Below are positions 1 to 6,609 of a stretch of 64,000 bases of DNA, one piece after another. Numbering within the stretch: position 1 is the first letter of the stretch; every line of letters begins with the position of its first letter. The translations under genes and the position numbers were made by a program. The DNA comes from Arenimonas maotaiensis (GTDB lineage Bacteria; Pseudomonadota; Gammaproteobacteria; Xanthomonadales; Xanthomonadaceae). The DNA lies in assembly GCF_014638745.1 (NCBI RefSeq), contig NZ_BMFO01000004.1, forward strand, positions 1-64,000, written 5' to 3'. The notes below the pieces were generated by a model that made no database searches, was not told the origin of the DNA, and saw only the letters and a list, made by a program, of their open reading frames with translations.

Positions 1-62
1 TGACGTATCAAATTAACCGCTTCGCGTTTAAACTCTTCGCTGTACTTCTTTCGTTTTGCCAT
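1..62 (-). CDS. IS3-family transposase OrfA, N-terminal part only
   Basis: Reading the minus strand from the ATG at 62, the protein begins MAKRKKYSEEFKREAV, the hallmark start of IS3/IS911-type OrfA proteins, whose N-terminal helix-turn-helix binds the element ends. A strong ribosome binding site (GGAGGAG) lies just upstream at about 66-74. Only about 20 residues are present; the rest lies beyond the window edge. In this family OrfA and OrfB are normally joined by programmed frameshifting to make the active transposase, which cannot be checked here. Confidence 0.75.
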   Translation of the reverse strand, partial: MAKRKKYSEEFKREAVNLIR

Positions 63-126
63 GACACTCCTCCTGCCCCATTTTGAGGCTTTTTTGAAGT
101 GTCCGCATTAACGGGGTAGAACCCCA
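1..126 (-). mobile_element. End of an IS3-family insertion sequence (partial)
   Basis: The left edge of the window holds one end of an insertion sequence whose transposase reads leftwards out of the window. Outside the transposase start lies a GGACAC-containing terminal region, followed outward by a T-rich/ACCCC stretch, arranged much like the end of IS3 itself. The element most likely stops at the CA at 125-126, because from 127 onward the sequence reads in frame as the conserved LHAY-LMGNHYH part of a REP-associated transposase. The other end, the target duplication and orfB are outside the window, so the exact boundary is inferred. Confidence 0.6.
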
Positions 127-618
127 CTGCACGCTTATGCGCTGATGGGTAACCACTATCATCTGTTGCTGACCTCGCCGGTCCCCGGTCGTTTGGCCTG
201 CGCCATGCGCCGCGTCGGCTCCCGCTATGTGCCCTATTACAACTGGAGGCACGGCCGCAGCGGTGCGCTTTGGGAGGGGCGGTTCAAATCCTGCCTAGTG
301 CAATCCAGCCGGTACTTTCTGAATGTGCAACGGTACATCGAGCTTAATCCGGTCAGGGCCGGCCTGGTATCGGATCCAGCCTTGTACCAGTGGTCTTCCG
401 CTCGCGTAAGCCTGGGTACTGCCGCCGATCCGTCTTTGGTTCCGCATGTGTGCTATCTGGAATTGGGTGCGACCCGTGAGGAGCGCGCAGCGGTTTACAG
501 CGACTTTCTACAGCAGCCGATTGCCGCCGGCGAGCTCGGCTATATTCGTCAGCATGTCAGGCAGAGCCGGGCAATCGGACTAGTAGCAGGGGATGGAGGC
601 ACCTCCGTCCCTGTTTAA
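127..618 (+). pseudogene. REP-associated tyrosine transposase (RAYT), 5'-truncated by the IS3 insertion
   Basis: This is the Y1-type (IS200-like HUH) transposase domain of a RAYT, the enzyme family that processes REP palindromes. The HUH motif is visible as NHYHLLL just after the in-frame ATG at 145, followed by YNWRHGRSGALWEGRFKS and the signature YIELNPVRAGLV. The roughly 40 residues that normally precede the LHAY-LM segment are missing, and the reading frame runs directly into the end of the IS3 element at about 126, so the gene was interrupted. Translation from 145 would give 157 residues starting inside the catalytic domain, so activity is unlikely. The last codons (DGGTSVPV) are encoded by a REP-like palindrome at 587-613. 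Confidence 0.75.
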
Positions 619-840
619 TGCACCCTCGCTCAGGCACCGCTGGTTCACCTTGGCCTCGGTGCTGAAGTAGTGGCGGGCCGGATGGCGGCGTATGGCCTCG
701 TATTCCCGACGGCTGATGCGCAGGCGCCGGCCGTCGGCGATGTAGTCGAACACCGGGCGGTGGTTTTCGTCGGTGCCGGGCACCAGTTCGATGAAGATAT
801 AGCGGACGGCGGATTCGCCGATCCGGATGCGGATGCGCAT
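580..840 (-). CDS. Small hypothetical protein, 86 aa
   Basis: Unrecognised. The start at 840 (MRIRIRIGESAVRYIF) is chosen because AGGAG lies 8-12 bases upstream on the minus strand; an earlier in-frame ATG at 924 has no such site. The protein has an amphipathic N-terminus and a middle part rich in arginine and tyrosine (RRLRISRREYEAIRRHPARHYF). Its last residues (NRDGGASIPCY) are encoded by the REP-like palindrome at 587-613, so the original 3' end may have been replaced when the repeat was inserted. It overlaps the end of the RAYT fragment antiparallel. It may be a real small gene or a remnant; no function can be assigned. Confidence 0.45.
   Translation of the reverse strand: MRIRIRIGESAVRYIFIELVPGTDENHRPVFDYIADGRRLRISRREYEAIRRHPARHYFSTEAKVNQRCLSEGALNRDGGASIPCY
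587..613. repeat. REP-like imperfect palindrome at the 3' end of the RAYT
   Basis: An imperfect inverted repeat with the core GGAGG-CA-CCTCC, preceded by GTAG at 583-586, the tetranucleotide that typically precedes REP units. It overlaps the last codons of the RAYT fragment and of the small gene on the other strand. It shares the GGACGGAGG/CCTCCGTCC half-sites with the palindrome at 936-957. Confidence 0.6.
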
Positions 841-935
841 GCTCAGTCTCCTGTTTAGCCGGTTTGGCGCTGCGCCGGGCCCGGCAAGTCGGGTTAAATC
901 CGCCCGGCCCGTGGAGTGGGCCAATCTTTCGGTCG

Positions 936-957
936 GGGACGGAGGTACCTCCGTCCC
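936..957. repeat. REP-like perfect palindrome
   Basis: A 22-base perfect palindrome with half-site GGGACGGAGGT, lying between the small gene ending at 580 and yaeQ. The same half-site occurs at 587-613 next to the RAYT fragment. I did not notice a third copy elsewhere in the window, so the pair appears local to the transposase. Confidence 0.6.
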
Positions 958-999
958 TTGATTGCCATTTTACACCCGCCCGTCTCACCGGGCGAGAAC

Positions 1000-1551
1000 T
1001 CAGCCCGCGTGCTGGCGCCAGTTCGGGCGCATGGTCACGGTCACGTCTTCGCTCATCAGCTGCAGCTCGCCGTCCTGGATCATGGCGGTCAGGCGCATGC
1101 CGCGCTGCAGGAAGGCCGCGGTGGCGGCTTCCAGGTCCTCGGCGGCGATGTCCACCACGCTCAGGTTCTTGAAGCGGCCCAGGGCGCCCGCGTTCTTGCC
1201 CCACCAGATGTCGAAGGCGTTGCCGTTGTAGCCGAACACCACCGCGTGCTTGGCCCGCGCGCAAGCCTTCTTCACCCGCGACTCGTCCGGCTGGCCCAGG
1301 TCGATCCACAGGTCCACCTCGCCGGTGTAGTCGCGCAGCCACAGGTCCGGGTCCTCCTCGGTGCTCAGGCCGCGGCCCATTTCCAGGCGCTCCTCGGCGA
1401 ACAGGGCGAAGGCGATCAGGCGCGCCATCAGCCGGCCGTCGGTTTCCGACGGGTGCTGGGCCAGGGTCAGGTTGTGGCTGGCGTAGTAGTGCCGGTCCAT
1501 GTCGGTGACCTGGAGTTCGCACTTGTAGACGGTGGCGTTGGGGGCGGCCAT
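1000..1551 (-). CDS. yaeQ: YaeQ family protein
   Basis: A 183-residue protein matching the YaeQ family in length and sequence, starting MAAPNATVYKCELQVTDMDRHYY and containing LAQHPSETDGRLMARLIAFAL and DLWIDLGQPDESRVKKA. YaeQ proteins have a PD-(D/E)XK-type nuclease fold; YaeQ was first described as suppressing rfaH haemolysin defects in E. coli, but its biochemical role is not settled. It stands alone, with a REP palindrome downstream and the AT-rich nuclease-helicase cassette diverging from its start. One copy of the short repeat flanking that cassette lies in its 5' leader (1556-1565). Confidence 0.9.
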   Translation of the reverse strand: MAAPNATVYKCELQVTDMDRHYYASHNLTLAQHPSETDGRLMARLIAFALFAEERLEMGRGLSTEEDPDLWLRDYTGEVDLWIDLGQPDESRVKKACARAKHAVVFGYNGNAFDIWWGKNAGALGRFKNLSVVDIAAEDLEAATAAFLQRGMRLTAMIQDGELQLMSEDVTVTMRPNWRQHAG

Positions 1552-1555
1552 GGGG

Positions 1556-1565
1556 TGCTCAAAGG
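1556..1565 (+). repeat. Left copy of a short imperfect direct repeat flanking the AT-rich cassette
   Basis: TGCTCAAAGG, immediately 5' of yaeQ. A near-identical TGCTCAAAAGG occurs at 4223-4233 just after the lipoprotein gene. The two bracket exactly the compositionally foreign segment. At this length chance is a real possibility. Confidence 0.3.
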
Positions 1566-1621
1566 ATTTTAATGCGGTAGTCTAACCGAGCTGCCGGTCG
1601 TGAAATAGATGAGGTAAAGGA

Positions 1622-3622
1622 ATGCCTATTCTCAAGTCATACTACTCAGAAGATGTTTCTAGCTTCTTGCAGGACCCTGCTGACATTGTTCTCGGGCGCA
1701 TGTCTAAGAACACAAACTTTGACTTAGACATAGCAACAAGAAACTCTTGGATACAAGAGGTTGAGATTTTAAAAGACCAGCTAAATGGTGTTGTAACGCA
1801 AGGTAAATTATTTTTCGAGTTTTCGATTCCACGCTTAGGAAAGCGTATCGACGTTTTGTTGATAACCGGTTCAGTTATTTATGTGTTGGAATTCAAAACG
1901 GGCGATTCGGAATATACGAATCAGGCGCTTGATCAGGCTTGGGACTATGCTTTGGATCTTAAGGCATTCCACAAGACCAGTCACGGCAAGACGATTTGCC
2001 CAATATTAGTCATAACGGGTAAAAAATCTAAGAAAATTAAAGTGCCTGAAAAAATTCATGTGGATCACGATGGGGTATGCAAGCCATTTGCCATCGATTC
2101 AAGCATGATTGGTGATTCAATTGCTTTGGTGCGCGATTCCTTCCCTGAGGGGAAGTTTATTGATATAGGCGATTGGGAGAATGGTTCGTATGAGCCAACA
2201 CCCACAATTATCGAGGCCGCTAGCGCGCTCTACAAAAATCATGATGTTAAGGATATTTCTACGCACTCGGCTGAGAAGATAAATTTAACTGAAACAACTG
2301 AAGCTATAGAAAAAATTATTGAGTACTCAAAAGCGAATAGCCGTAAAGCTATTTGTTTCGTTACCGGCGTTCCTGGCGCCGGGAAAACGTTGGTTGGTCT
2401 TAATATCGCGACAAAGCACAGAAATAAAGACGACCGATTTCACAGCGTTTTCTTGTCTGGTAATGGGCCGCTGGTAACTGTTCTTAGGGAGTCTTTGGTT
2501 AGGGATTGTGTTTCGGAGGCTAAGAAGTCTGGCCTAAGGCTTACGAAAAAAGATGCGGCTAGGCCGGTAGAGCAATTTATTCAGAATGTGCACCATTTTC
2601 GTGATGCGTACATTGCTGATGACAAGTCACCGCCATCTGATCATGTTGTAATTTTTGATGAGGCTCAGCGGGCATGGAATGTTGAGCAGACATCCAATTT
2701 CATGAGCAGGAAAAAGGGAATTCCAGGATTTAATCAGTCAGAGCCTGATTTCTTGATTTCTTGTATGGACCGCCATCAGGATTGGGCGGTAATTGTTTGT
2801 CTGGTTGGTGGTGGTCAAGAAATCAATACGGGTGAGGCTGGTATTTCAGCGTGGATAGATGCCATTTACTCAAATTATCCAGAGTGGGATGCATATATCT
2901 CTACACATATGACCGATTCTGAATATCGGGCAGAGTCCGCAATTAAAAAGCTAAGCGCCAGAAAAAATAGCCATGTGAGAGATAGTTTGCATCTTTCTGT
3001 TTCTATGCGTTCCTATCGTGCGGAGAAAGTTTCTAGTTTCGTTAAATCGCTTTTGGATATGAATCATGATGATGCGACAGCCTTAGTTTCCGGGTTCAAT
3101 GATAAATATCCAATTAAAGTTACACGCAATTTAGATTCTGCAAAAAATTGGATTCGATCTACAGCGCGTGCAAATCAGCGTTACGGAATGATCGTTTCCT
3201 CGCAGGCTTCGCGTTTAAAGCCGTTAGCAATTGATATCCGAGTCAATGTTGACCCCAAGCATTGGTTTCTTGGCGATAAATCGGATGTTCGGTCGTCTTG
3301 GTATCTAGAGGATGTCGCTACTGAATTTGTCGTTCAAGGCCTAGAGTTGGACTGGGTTTGTGTTGTTTGGGATGCGGATTTTCGAATGACAGATTCCGGC
3401 TGGAAGCACTCATCTTTTGTAGGTGAGAAATGGCAAAACATTAACAAGAATGAGCGAAAGGCATATTTAAAGAACGCGTATCGTGTTCTGTTGACTCGGG
3501 CAAGGCAGGGTATGGTGATTGTTGTTCCGGAAGGTTCTACTGATGATCCTACTCGTTACCCTCATTTCTATGATGAGACCTTTAAGTATTTGAAAAGCGT
3601 TGGTTTGGAGGTCATCCAATGA
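1622..3622 (+). CDS. PD-(D/E)XK nuclease fused to a Schlafen-group-3-type (DUF2075) SF1 helicase
   Basis: A 666-residue two-domain protein. The N-terminal domain shows a PD-(D/E)XK nuclease core: Asp77 in RIDVLLI, then Glu90 and Lys92 in VLEFK. The C-terminal two thirds is the DUF2075 helicase: Walker A GVPGAGKT (249-256), Walker B VIFDEAQR (around 346), GGGQEIN near 397, a late VQGLELDW segment and the motif-VI-like VLLTRARQGM near 640. Such fusions are predicted to act on DNA or RNA and are often found in defence or mobile contexts. AGGTAAAGGA precedes the ATG. Codon use is markedly AT-rich compared with neighbours, indicating recent transfer. It overlaps the following lipoprotein gene by ATGA, so the two are probably translated together. 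The substrate is unknown. Confidence 0.8.
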   Translation: MPILKSYYSEDVSSFLQDPADIVLGRMSKNTNFDLDIATRNSWIQEVEILKDQLNGVVTQGKLFFEFSIPRLGKRIDVLLITGSVIYVLEFKTGDSEYTNQALDQAWDYALDLKAFHKTSHGKTICPILVITGKKSKKIKVPEKIHVDHDGVCKPFAIDSSMIGDSIALVRDSFPEGKFIDIGDWENGSYEPTPTIIEAASALYKNHDVKDISTHSAEKINLTETTEAIEKIIEYSKANSRKAICFVTGVPGAGKTLVGLNIATKHRNKDDRFHSVFLSGNGPLVTVLRESLVRDCVSEAKKSGLRLTKKDAARPVEQFIQNVHHFRDAYIADDKSPPSDHVVIFDEAQRAWNVEQTSNFMSRKKGIPGFNQSEPDFLISCMDRHQDWAVIVCLVGGGQEINTGEAGISAWIDAIYSNYPEWDAYISTHMTDSEYRAESAIKKLSARKNSHVRDSLHLSVSMRSYRAEKVSSFVKSLLDMNHDDATALVSGFNDKYPIKVTRNLDSAKNWIRSTARANQRYGMIVSSQASRLKPLAIDIRVNVDPKHWFLGDKSDVRSSWYLEDVATEFVVQGLELDWVCVVWDADFRMTDSGWKHSSFVGEKWQNINKNERKAYLKNAYRVLLTRARQGMVIVVPEGSTDDPTRYPHFYDETFKYLKSVGLEVIQ

Positions 3623-4212
3623 ACAAATCGCTATTCATTTTGTTTGGATTAATCGGATTGGTTATCACATCTGGTTGTTCCGAATCTCAAAATCAAAATG
3701 AAACTCTGCAAAAAGCCGGCCAGCCCTTGAATCCTCTAAGTACGGCCTCGAAAGTCGCGGGTGTGCATGCGGCAGCGCTTGCGGGCGACCAGCAGTCAGT
3801 GCAAGCAGGTGTTCAAGGTATTACGGATGACTTCAAGCGTTCTATAAAGCTTGCTGATCCGGCAAGAGCGGTTGACCGGGAAAAAGCCCGGGAGGTAGCC
3901 AAAACCGTTCCGGGCGTTCGTTCCGTGGTCTGGTTTGACCGCGAGAATCTTTTTGCAATAGTTGAACAGAATGATCAAAAATCTTACAAAACCATTGATG
4001 CCATCTGTTTGAAGCTGGAGCCATTAGGCGACACATTGGGCGTAGTTGTGAATCTTCAGAGCGGAGCGGCACGAAACGGTGATGAACTCGAAATTCTTAG
4101 CCGAAACTGTCAACTTGAGCCCGGCGACAGAGCCTTCATGCAGAAGGAACGCCAAATCGATGTCATCGATCCTGGGATTCGAAAACAACATAAAGCAAAC
4201 AACGCACGCTGA
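3619..4212 (+). CDS. Predicted lipoprotein, partner of the nuclease-helicase
   Basis: A 197-residue protein with a lipoprotein signal: basic MNKS, a hydrophobic stretch and a cysteine at residue 20 (ITSGCSES). Serine after the cysteine fits outer-membrane sorting. The mature part has an alanine-rich segment (residues 40-65), then TVPGVRSVVWFDRENLFAIV and a region with two cysteines (AICLKLE, SRNCQLE). I do not recognise a family. Its start overlaps the stop of the nuclease-helicase by four bases, so expression is coupled although one product is cytoplasmic and the other an envelope protein. Base composition is lower in GC than the flanking chromosome, like its partner. It could be a defence accessory, or a passenger of the same transferred block. 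Confidence 0.65.
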   Translation: MNKSLFILFGLIGLVITSGCSESQNQNETLQKAGQPLNPLSTASKVAGVHAAALAGDQQSVQAGVQGITDDFKRSIKLADPARAVDREKAREVAKTVPGVRSVVWFDRENLFAIVEQNDQKSYKTIDAICLKLEPLGDTLGVVVNLQSGAARNGDELEILSRNCQLEPGDRAFMQKERQIDVIDPGIRKQHKANNAR

Positions 4213-4222
4213 AAATTAACGT

Positions 4223-4233
4223 TGCTCAAAAGG
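4223..4233 (+). repeat. Right copy of the short imperfect direct repeat flanking the AT-rich cassette
   Basis: TGCTCAAAAGG, 10 bases after the lipoprotein stop. It pairs with TGCTCAAAGG at 1556-1565 as the possible boundary of the inserted segment. A tyrosine recombinase or tRNA target is not seen. Confidence 0.3.
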
Positions 4234-4266
4234 TAGGTCGAGCCCTCAATCGGCGATAATGGCCGC

Positions 4267-5121
4267 ATGAGAACCCCCGCCGGCCTGCAGGCCCTGATCG
4301 ACGATGGCGTCATCGACGCCGTATTGCGTCCGCTGAAAAGCGGCAAGGAAGCCGCCGTGTATGTGGTGCAGCGCGGTGACGAGGTGCTGTGCGCCAAGGT
4401 CTACAAGGACATGGCCCAGCGCAGCTTCCAGGCCCGCGTGCAATACCAGGAAGGCCGCAAAGTGCGTGGCAGCCGCGCCATGCGGGCTATGGGCAAGGCT
4501 ACCAAGTTCGGCCGCAAGGAACAGGAAACCGCCTGGAAGAACACCGAAGTGGACGCGCTGTACGCCCTGCACGAGGCCGGCGTGAGCGTGCCGCGGCCGC
4601 ACGGCTATTTCCACGGCGTGCTGCTGATGGAACTGGTGACCGACGACGAGGGCGCCAGCGCGCCGCGCCTGGGCGAGGTGGAGCTGGAGGCCGAGCAGGC
4701 GCGGTGGTTCCATGCCGAACTGGTGCGCGACGTGGTGCGCATGCTCAGCCTGGGCCTGATCCACGGCGATTTGAGCGAATACAACGTGCTGGTCACCGGG
4801 CAGGGTCCGGTCATCATCGACTTCCCGCAGGTGGTCAGCGCCGCCGGCAACAACGCCGCGCGCGCCATGCTGCTACGCGACGTGCACAACCTGCGCGCCA
4901 GCCTGGCGCGCTTCGCGCCGGAACTGGCCGACACGCATTTCGGCGAGGAGATGTGGGCGCTGTACGAGAAAGGCGACCTGCTGGCCGATTCCGCGCTGAG
5001 CGGCGAGTTCGTGTTCGACAGCCACGAGGCCGATCTGGACGCGGTGCTGATGTCGATCGAGGACGCGCGCCAGGAGGCCATCATCCGCCAGCAGGGCCGC
5101 GAAGCCGCCGAGCAGGAATAA
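4267..5121 (+). CDS. RIO1-family serine protein kinase (PA4780 type)
   Basis: A 284-residue RIO kinase. A glycine-containing SGKEAAVY segment near residue 25 stands in for the nucleotide loop, AKVYK supplies the ATP-binding lysine, the catalytic loop is LIHGDLSEYN and the metal-binding loop IIDFPQ. This matches the bacterial RIO group found in Pseudomonas and Xanthomonas, whose substrates are mostly unknown. A GATAAT at 4255-4260 sits seven bases from the ATG and no ribosome binding site is visible, so the message may be leaderless. A bidirectional terminator follows at 5134-5159. GC content is back to chromosomal normal here, marking the end of the foreign segment upstream. Confidence 0.88.
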   Translation: MRTPAGLQALIDDGVIDAVLRPLKSGKEAAVYVVQRGDEVLCAKVYKDMAQRSFQARVQYQEGRKVRGSRAMRAMGKATKFGRKEQETAWKNTEVDALYALHEAGVSVPRPHGYFHGVLLMELVTDDEGASAPRLGEVELEAEQARWFHAELVRDVVRMLSLGLIHGDLSEYNVLVTGQGPVIIDFPQVVSAAGNNAARAMLLRDVHNLRASLARFAPELADTHFGEEMWALYEKGDLLADSALSGEFVFDSHEADLDAVLMSIEDARQEAIIRQQGREAAEQE

Positions 5122-5133
5122 GCCCGGGCATGA

Positions 5134-5159
5134 AAAAAGCAGGCCGAAGCCTGCTTTTT
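5134..5159. terminator. Bidirectional intrinsic terminator
   Basis: An 11-base-pair stem (AAAAAGCAGGC with GCCTGCTTTTT) and a CGAA loop between two convergent genes, the RIO kinase and the VWA protein. Runs of A and T on both sides make it usable in both directions. Confidence 0.85.
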
Positions 5160-5178
5160 CCGGTTGCCGCTCCGACGC

Positions 5179-5820
5179 TTACGCGCCGTCGTCCAAGCGC
5201 TTGCGCTCGCCGTCGCTGAACTTCACCCGTTCGCGGCGCTGGTGGTAGACCACCACTTTCTCCGCCGCCACTTCCATGCTTTCGCGGGTATTACGCTTGG
5301 AGAAGCGGATGGAGGAATCGGTCTGCACGTTGAAATCGCGGGCTTCCTGCACCGCCGACAAATCGCTGGACAGGAACACGAACTCCCAGCCCGTGGCCTG
5401 CTTGGCCTTGATAAGGTCGGCCACGTGGGCGCGGGTGAACTTGCGGCTGGCGTTCTCCATGCCGTCGGTCACGATCACGAACACGATGCCGCCGGGGCGA
5501 TCGGCGGTCGGCAACTCGTTCAGTTGCCTCTCAAGGCGATGGATGCCGTTGCCGATGGCGTCCAGCAACGGGGTGTCGGCGCGCGGCACGTAGGTCGCGG
5601 CGGTCAGCGGCCGCACTTCGGCCACGGGCACGTTGTCGGCCAGCAGTTCGAACGGATCCTGGCCGTCGAACTGCACCAGGGTGGCGGTCACCGGGCCGTC
5701 CTGCGCGGCCTGGGTGTCGAAGAAGGCGTTCACGCCGCCGATGATGTCGTCCTGGATGTCGCCCATCGAGCCGGAACGGTCGAGGATCAGGGTGATGTGG
5801 GTGGATTTCGCGTTTGTCAT
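5179..5820 (-). CDS. von Willebrand factor A domain protein
   Basis: A 213-residue cytoplasmic protein made almost entirely of one VWA domain. The metal-ion-dependent adhesion site is intact: DRSGSMGD near residue 14, a threonine around the ADTPLLDAIG segment and VTDGMENAS. No signal peptide or membrane segment is seen. VWA proteins of this size usually work as partners in metal-dependent protein complexes, often beside MoxR-type ATPases, but none is adjacent here, so the role is open. A ribosome binding site (GGAGAATAAC) precedes the ATG at 5820. Confidence 0.8.
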   Translation of the reverse strand: MTNAKSTHITLILDRSGSMGDIQDDIIGGVNAFFDTQAAQDGPVTATLVQFDGQDPFELLADNVPVAEVRPLTAATYVPRADTPLLDAIGNGIHRLERQLNELPTADRPGGIVFVIVTDGMENASRKFTRAHVADLIKAKQATGWEFVFLSSDLSAVQEARDFNVQTDSSIRFSKRNTRESMEVAAEKVVVYHQRRERVKFSDGERKRLDDGA

Positions 5821-5918
5821 TGTTATTCTCCGTGTCGTGGCCGGCGGTTGTCGGCAGATGCACGATACGGGACCGGCGTCTCAGAAGCTGAGAGGCCGGG
5901 TTTGGGGCCGGGTAAAAC

Positions 5919-6362
5919 TTAGTGCTTCGCCCAGACCTTGGTCGAACCGTCCTTCAGCACCAGCAGGGTGTCGTACGGCTGCGGCCGCGCCGATTCCATG
6001 CCCGGCGAGCCCAGCGGCATGCCCGGCACGGCCAGGCCCACGGCCTTCGGCTTCTCTTTCAGCAGGCGGCGGATGTCGGCGGCCGGCACGTGGCCCTCGA
6101 TGACGTAGCCGCCCACCACCGCGGTGTGGCAGGAGCCGAGTTTGGCCGGCATGCCCAGGCGCTGGCGCTGCGGCGCGGTGTCGTCCACGTCCTTGGCGGT
6201 CACTTGGAAGCCGTTTTTCTGCAGGTGTTCGATCCACAGATGGCAGCAACCGCAGTACGGGCTCTTGTACACGGTGACGCCGAGCAGGGATTGCGCGAAC
6301 GCGGCGCCGGCCACGGTCAGGGCGAGCAGGGCGGTCAACAGGCGCAGGCGGAAAGCGGTCAT
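5919..6362 (-). CDS. DUF411 periplasmic metal-binding protein
   Basis: A 147-residue exported protein. The start at 6362 (MTAFRLRLLTALLALTVAG) is chosen because it gives a clean signal peptide ending AFAQ and has CGGAG upstream; a longer frame would add a non-signal extension. The mature part has YKSPYCGCCHLWIEHL, LGMPAKLGSCHTAVVGGYVIEGHVPA and the C-terminal GMPLGSPGME segment typical of DUF411. The cysteines, histidines and methionines suggest binding of copper or a similar metal. Related genes often sit near copper-resistance functions, which is not the case here. It lies upstream of the RND pump operon on the opposite strand. Confidence 0.82.
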   Translation of the reverse strand: MTAFRLRLLTALLALTVAGAAFAQSLLGVTVYKSPYCGCCHLWIEHLQKNGFQVTAKDVDDTAPQRQRLGMPAKLGSCHTAVVGGYVIEGHVPAADIRRLLKEKPKAVGLAVPGMPLGSPGMESARPQPYDTLLVLKDGSTKVWAKH

Positions 6363-6521
6363 GGCGGGCTCCGGAATCTGGGGATGCAGGCATTCTACCC
6401 ATCGGCGCGGTGCGCGGGGTGGCCATCGCGTGAGCGCTTGACCTGCATCATGACCAATGGCCCTGTTCCCGGCCCCGGATTGGTGATTAGCTACGCAGGC
6501 AGGGCTCGGCCCTGAGCGAAG

Positions 6522-6567
6522 GTTCATTCTTGCTTGGCTTTGGATTATTGCCAAAAAGAGAATGAAC
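6522..6567. promoter_or_regulatory. Extended inverted repeat upstream of the RND efflux operon, candidate operator
   Basis: Two matching arms, GTTCATTCT...TTGGC (6522-6538) and GCCAA...AGAATGAAC (6550-6567), form a 14-base symmetric element with an AT-rich centre. It sits 43 bases before the favoured start of the adaptor gene, where a TetR-family repressor would be expected to bind; such a regulator is encoded at the end of the operon. A weak promoter can be drawn inside it (TTGGCT at 6534, GAGAAT at 6558, spacing 18). Binding by that regulator is inferred from position only. Confidence 0.45.
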
Positions 6568-6609
6568 GTTTACACTACGCCCCTAATTTCTGACCTTCCG
6601 GACCCTTCT

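Noticed and set aside
557-1522. A 321-residue minus-strand open frame spanning the REP elements and yaeQ
   Set aside because: It is out of frame with yaeQ and with the small gene, is Arg/Pro/Gly-rich, and owes its length to high GC and the palindromes.
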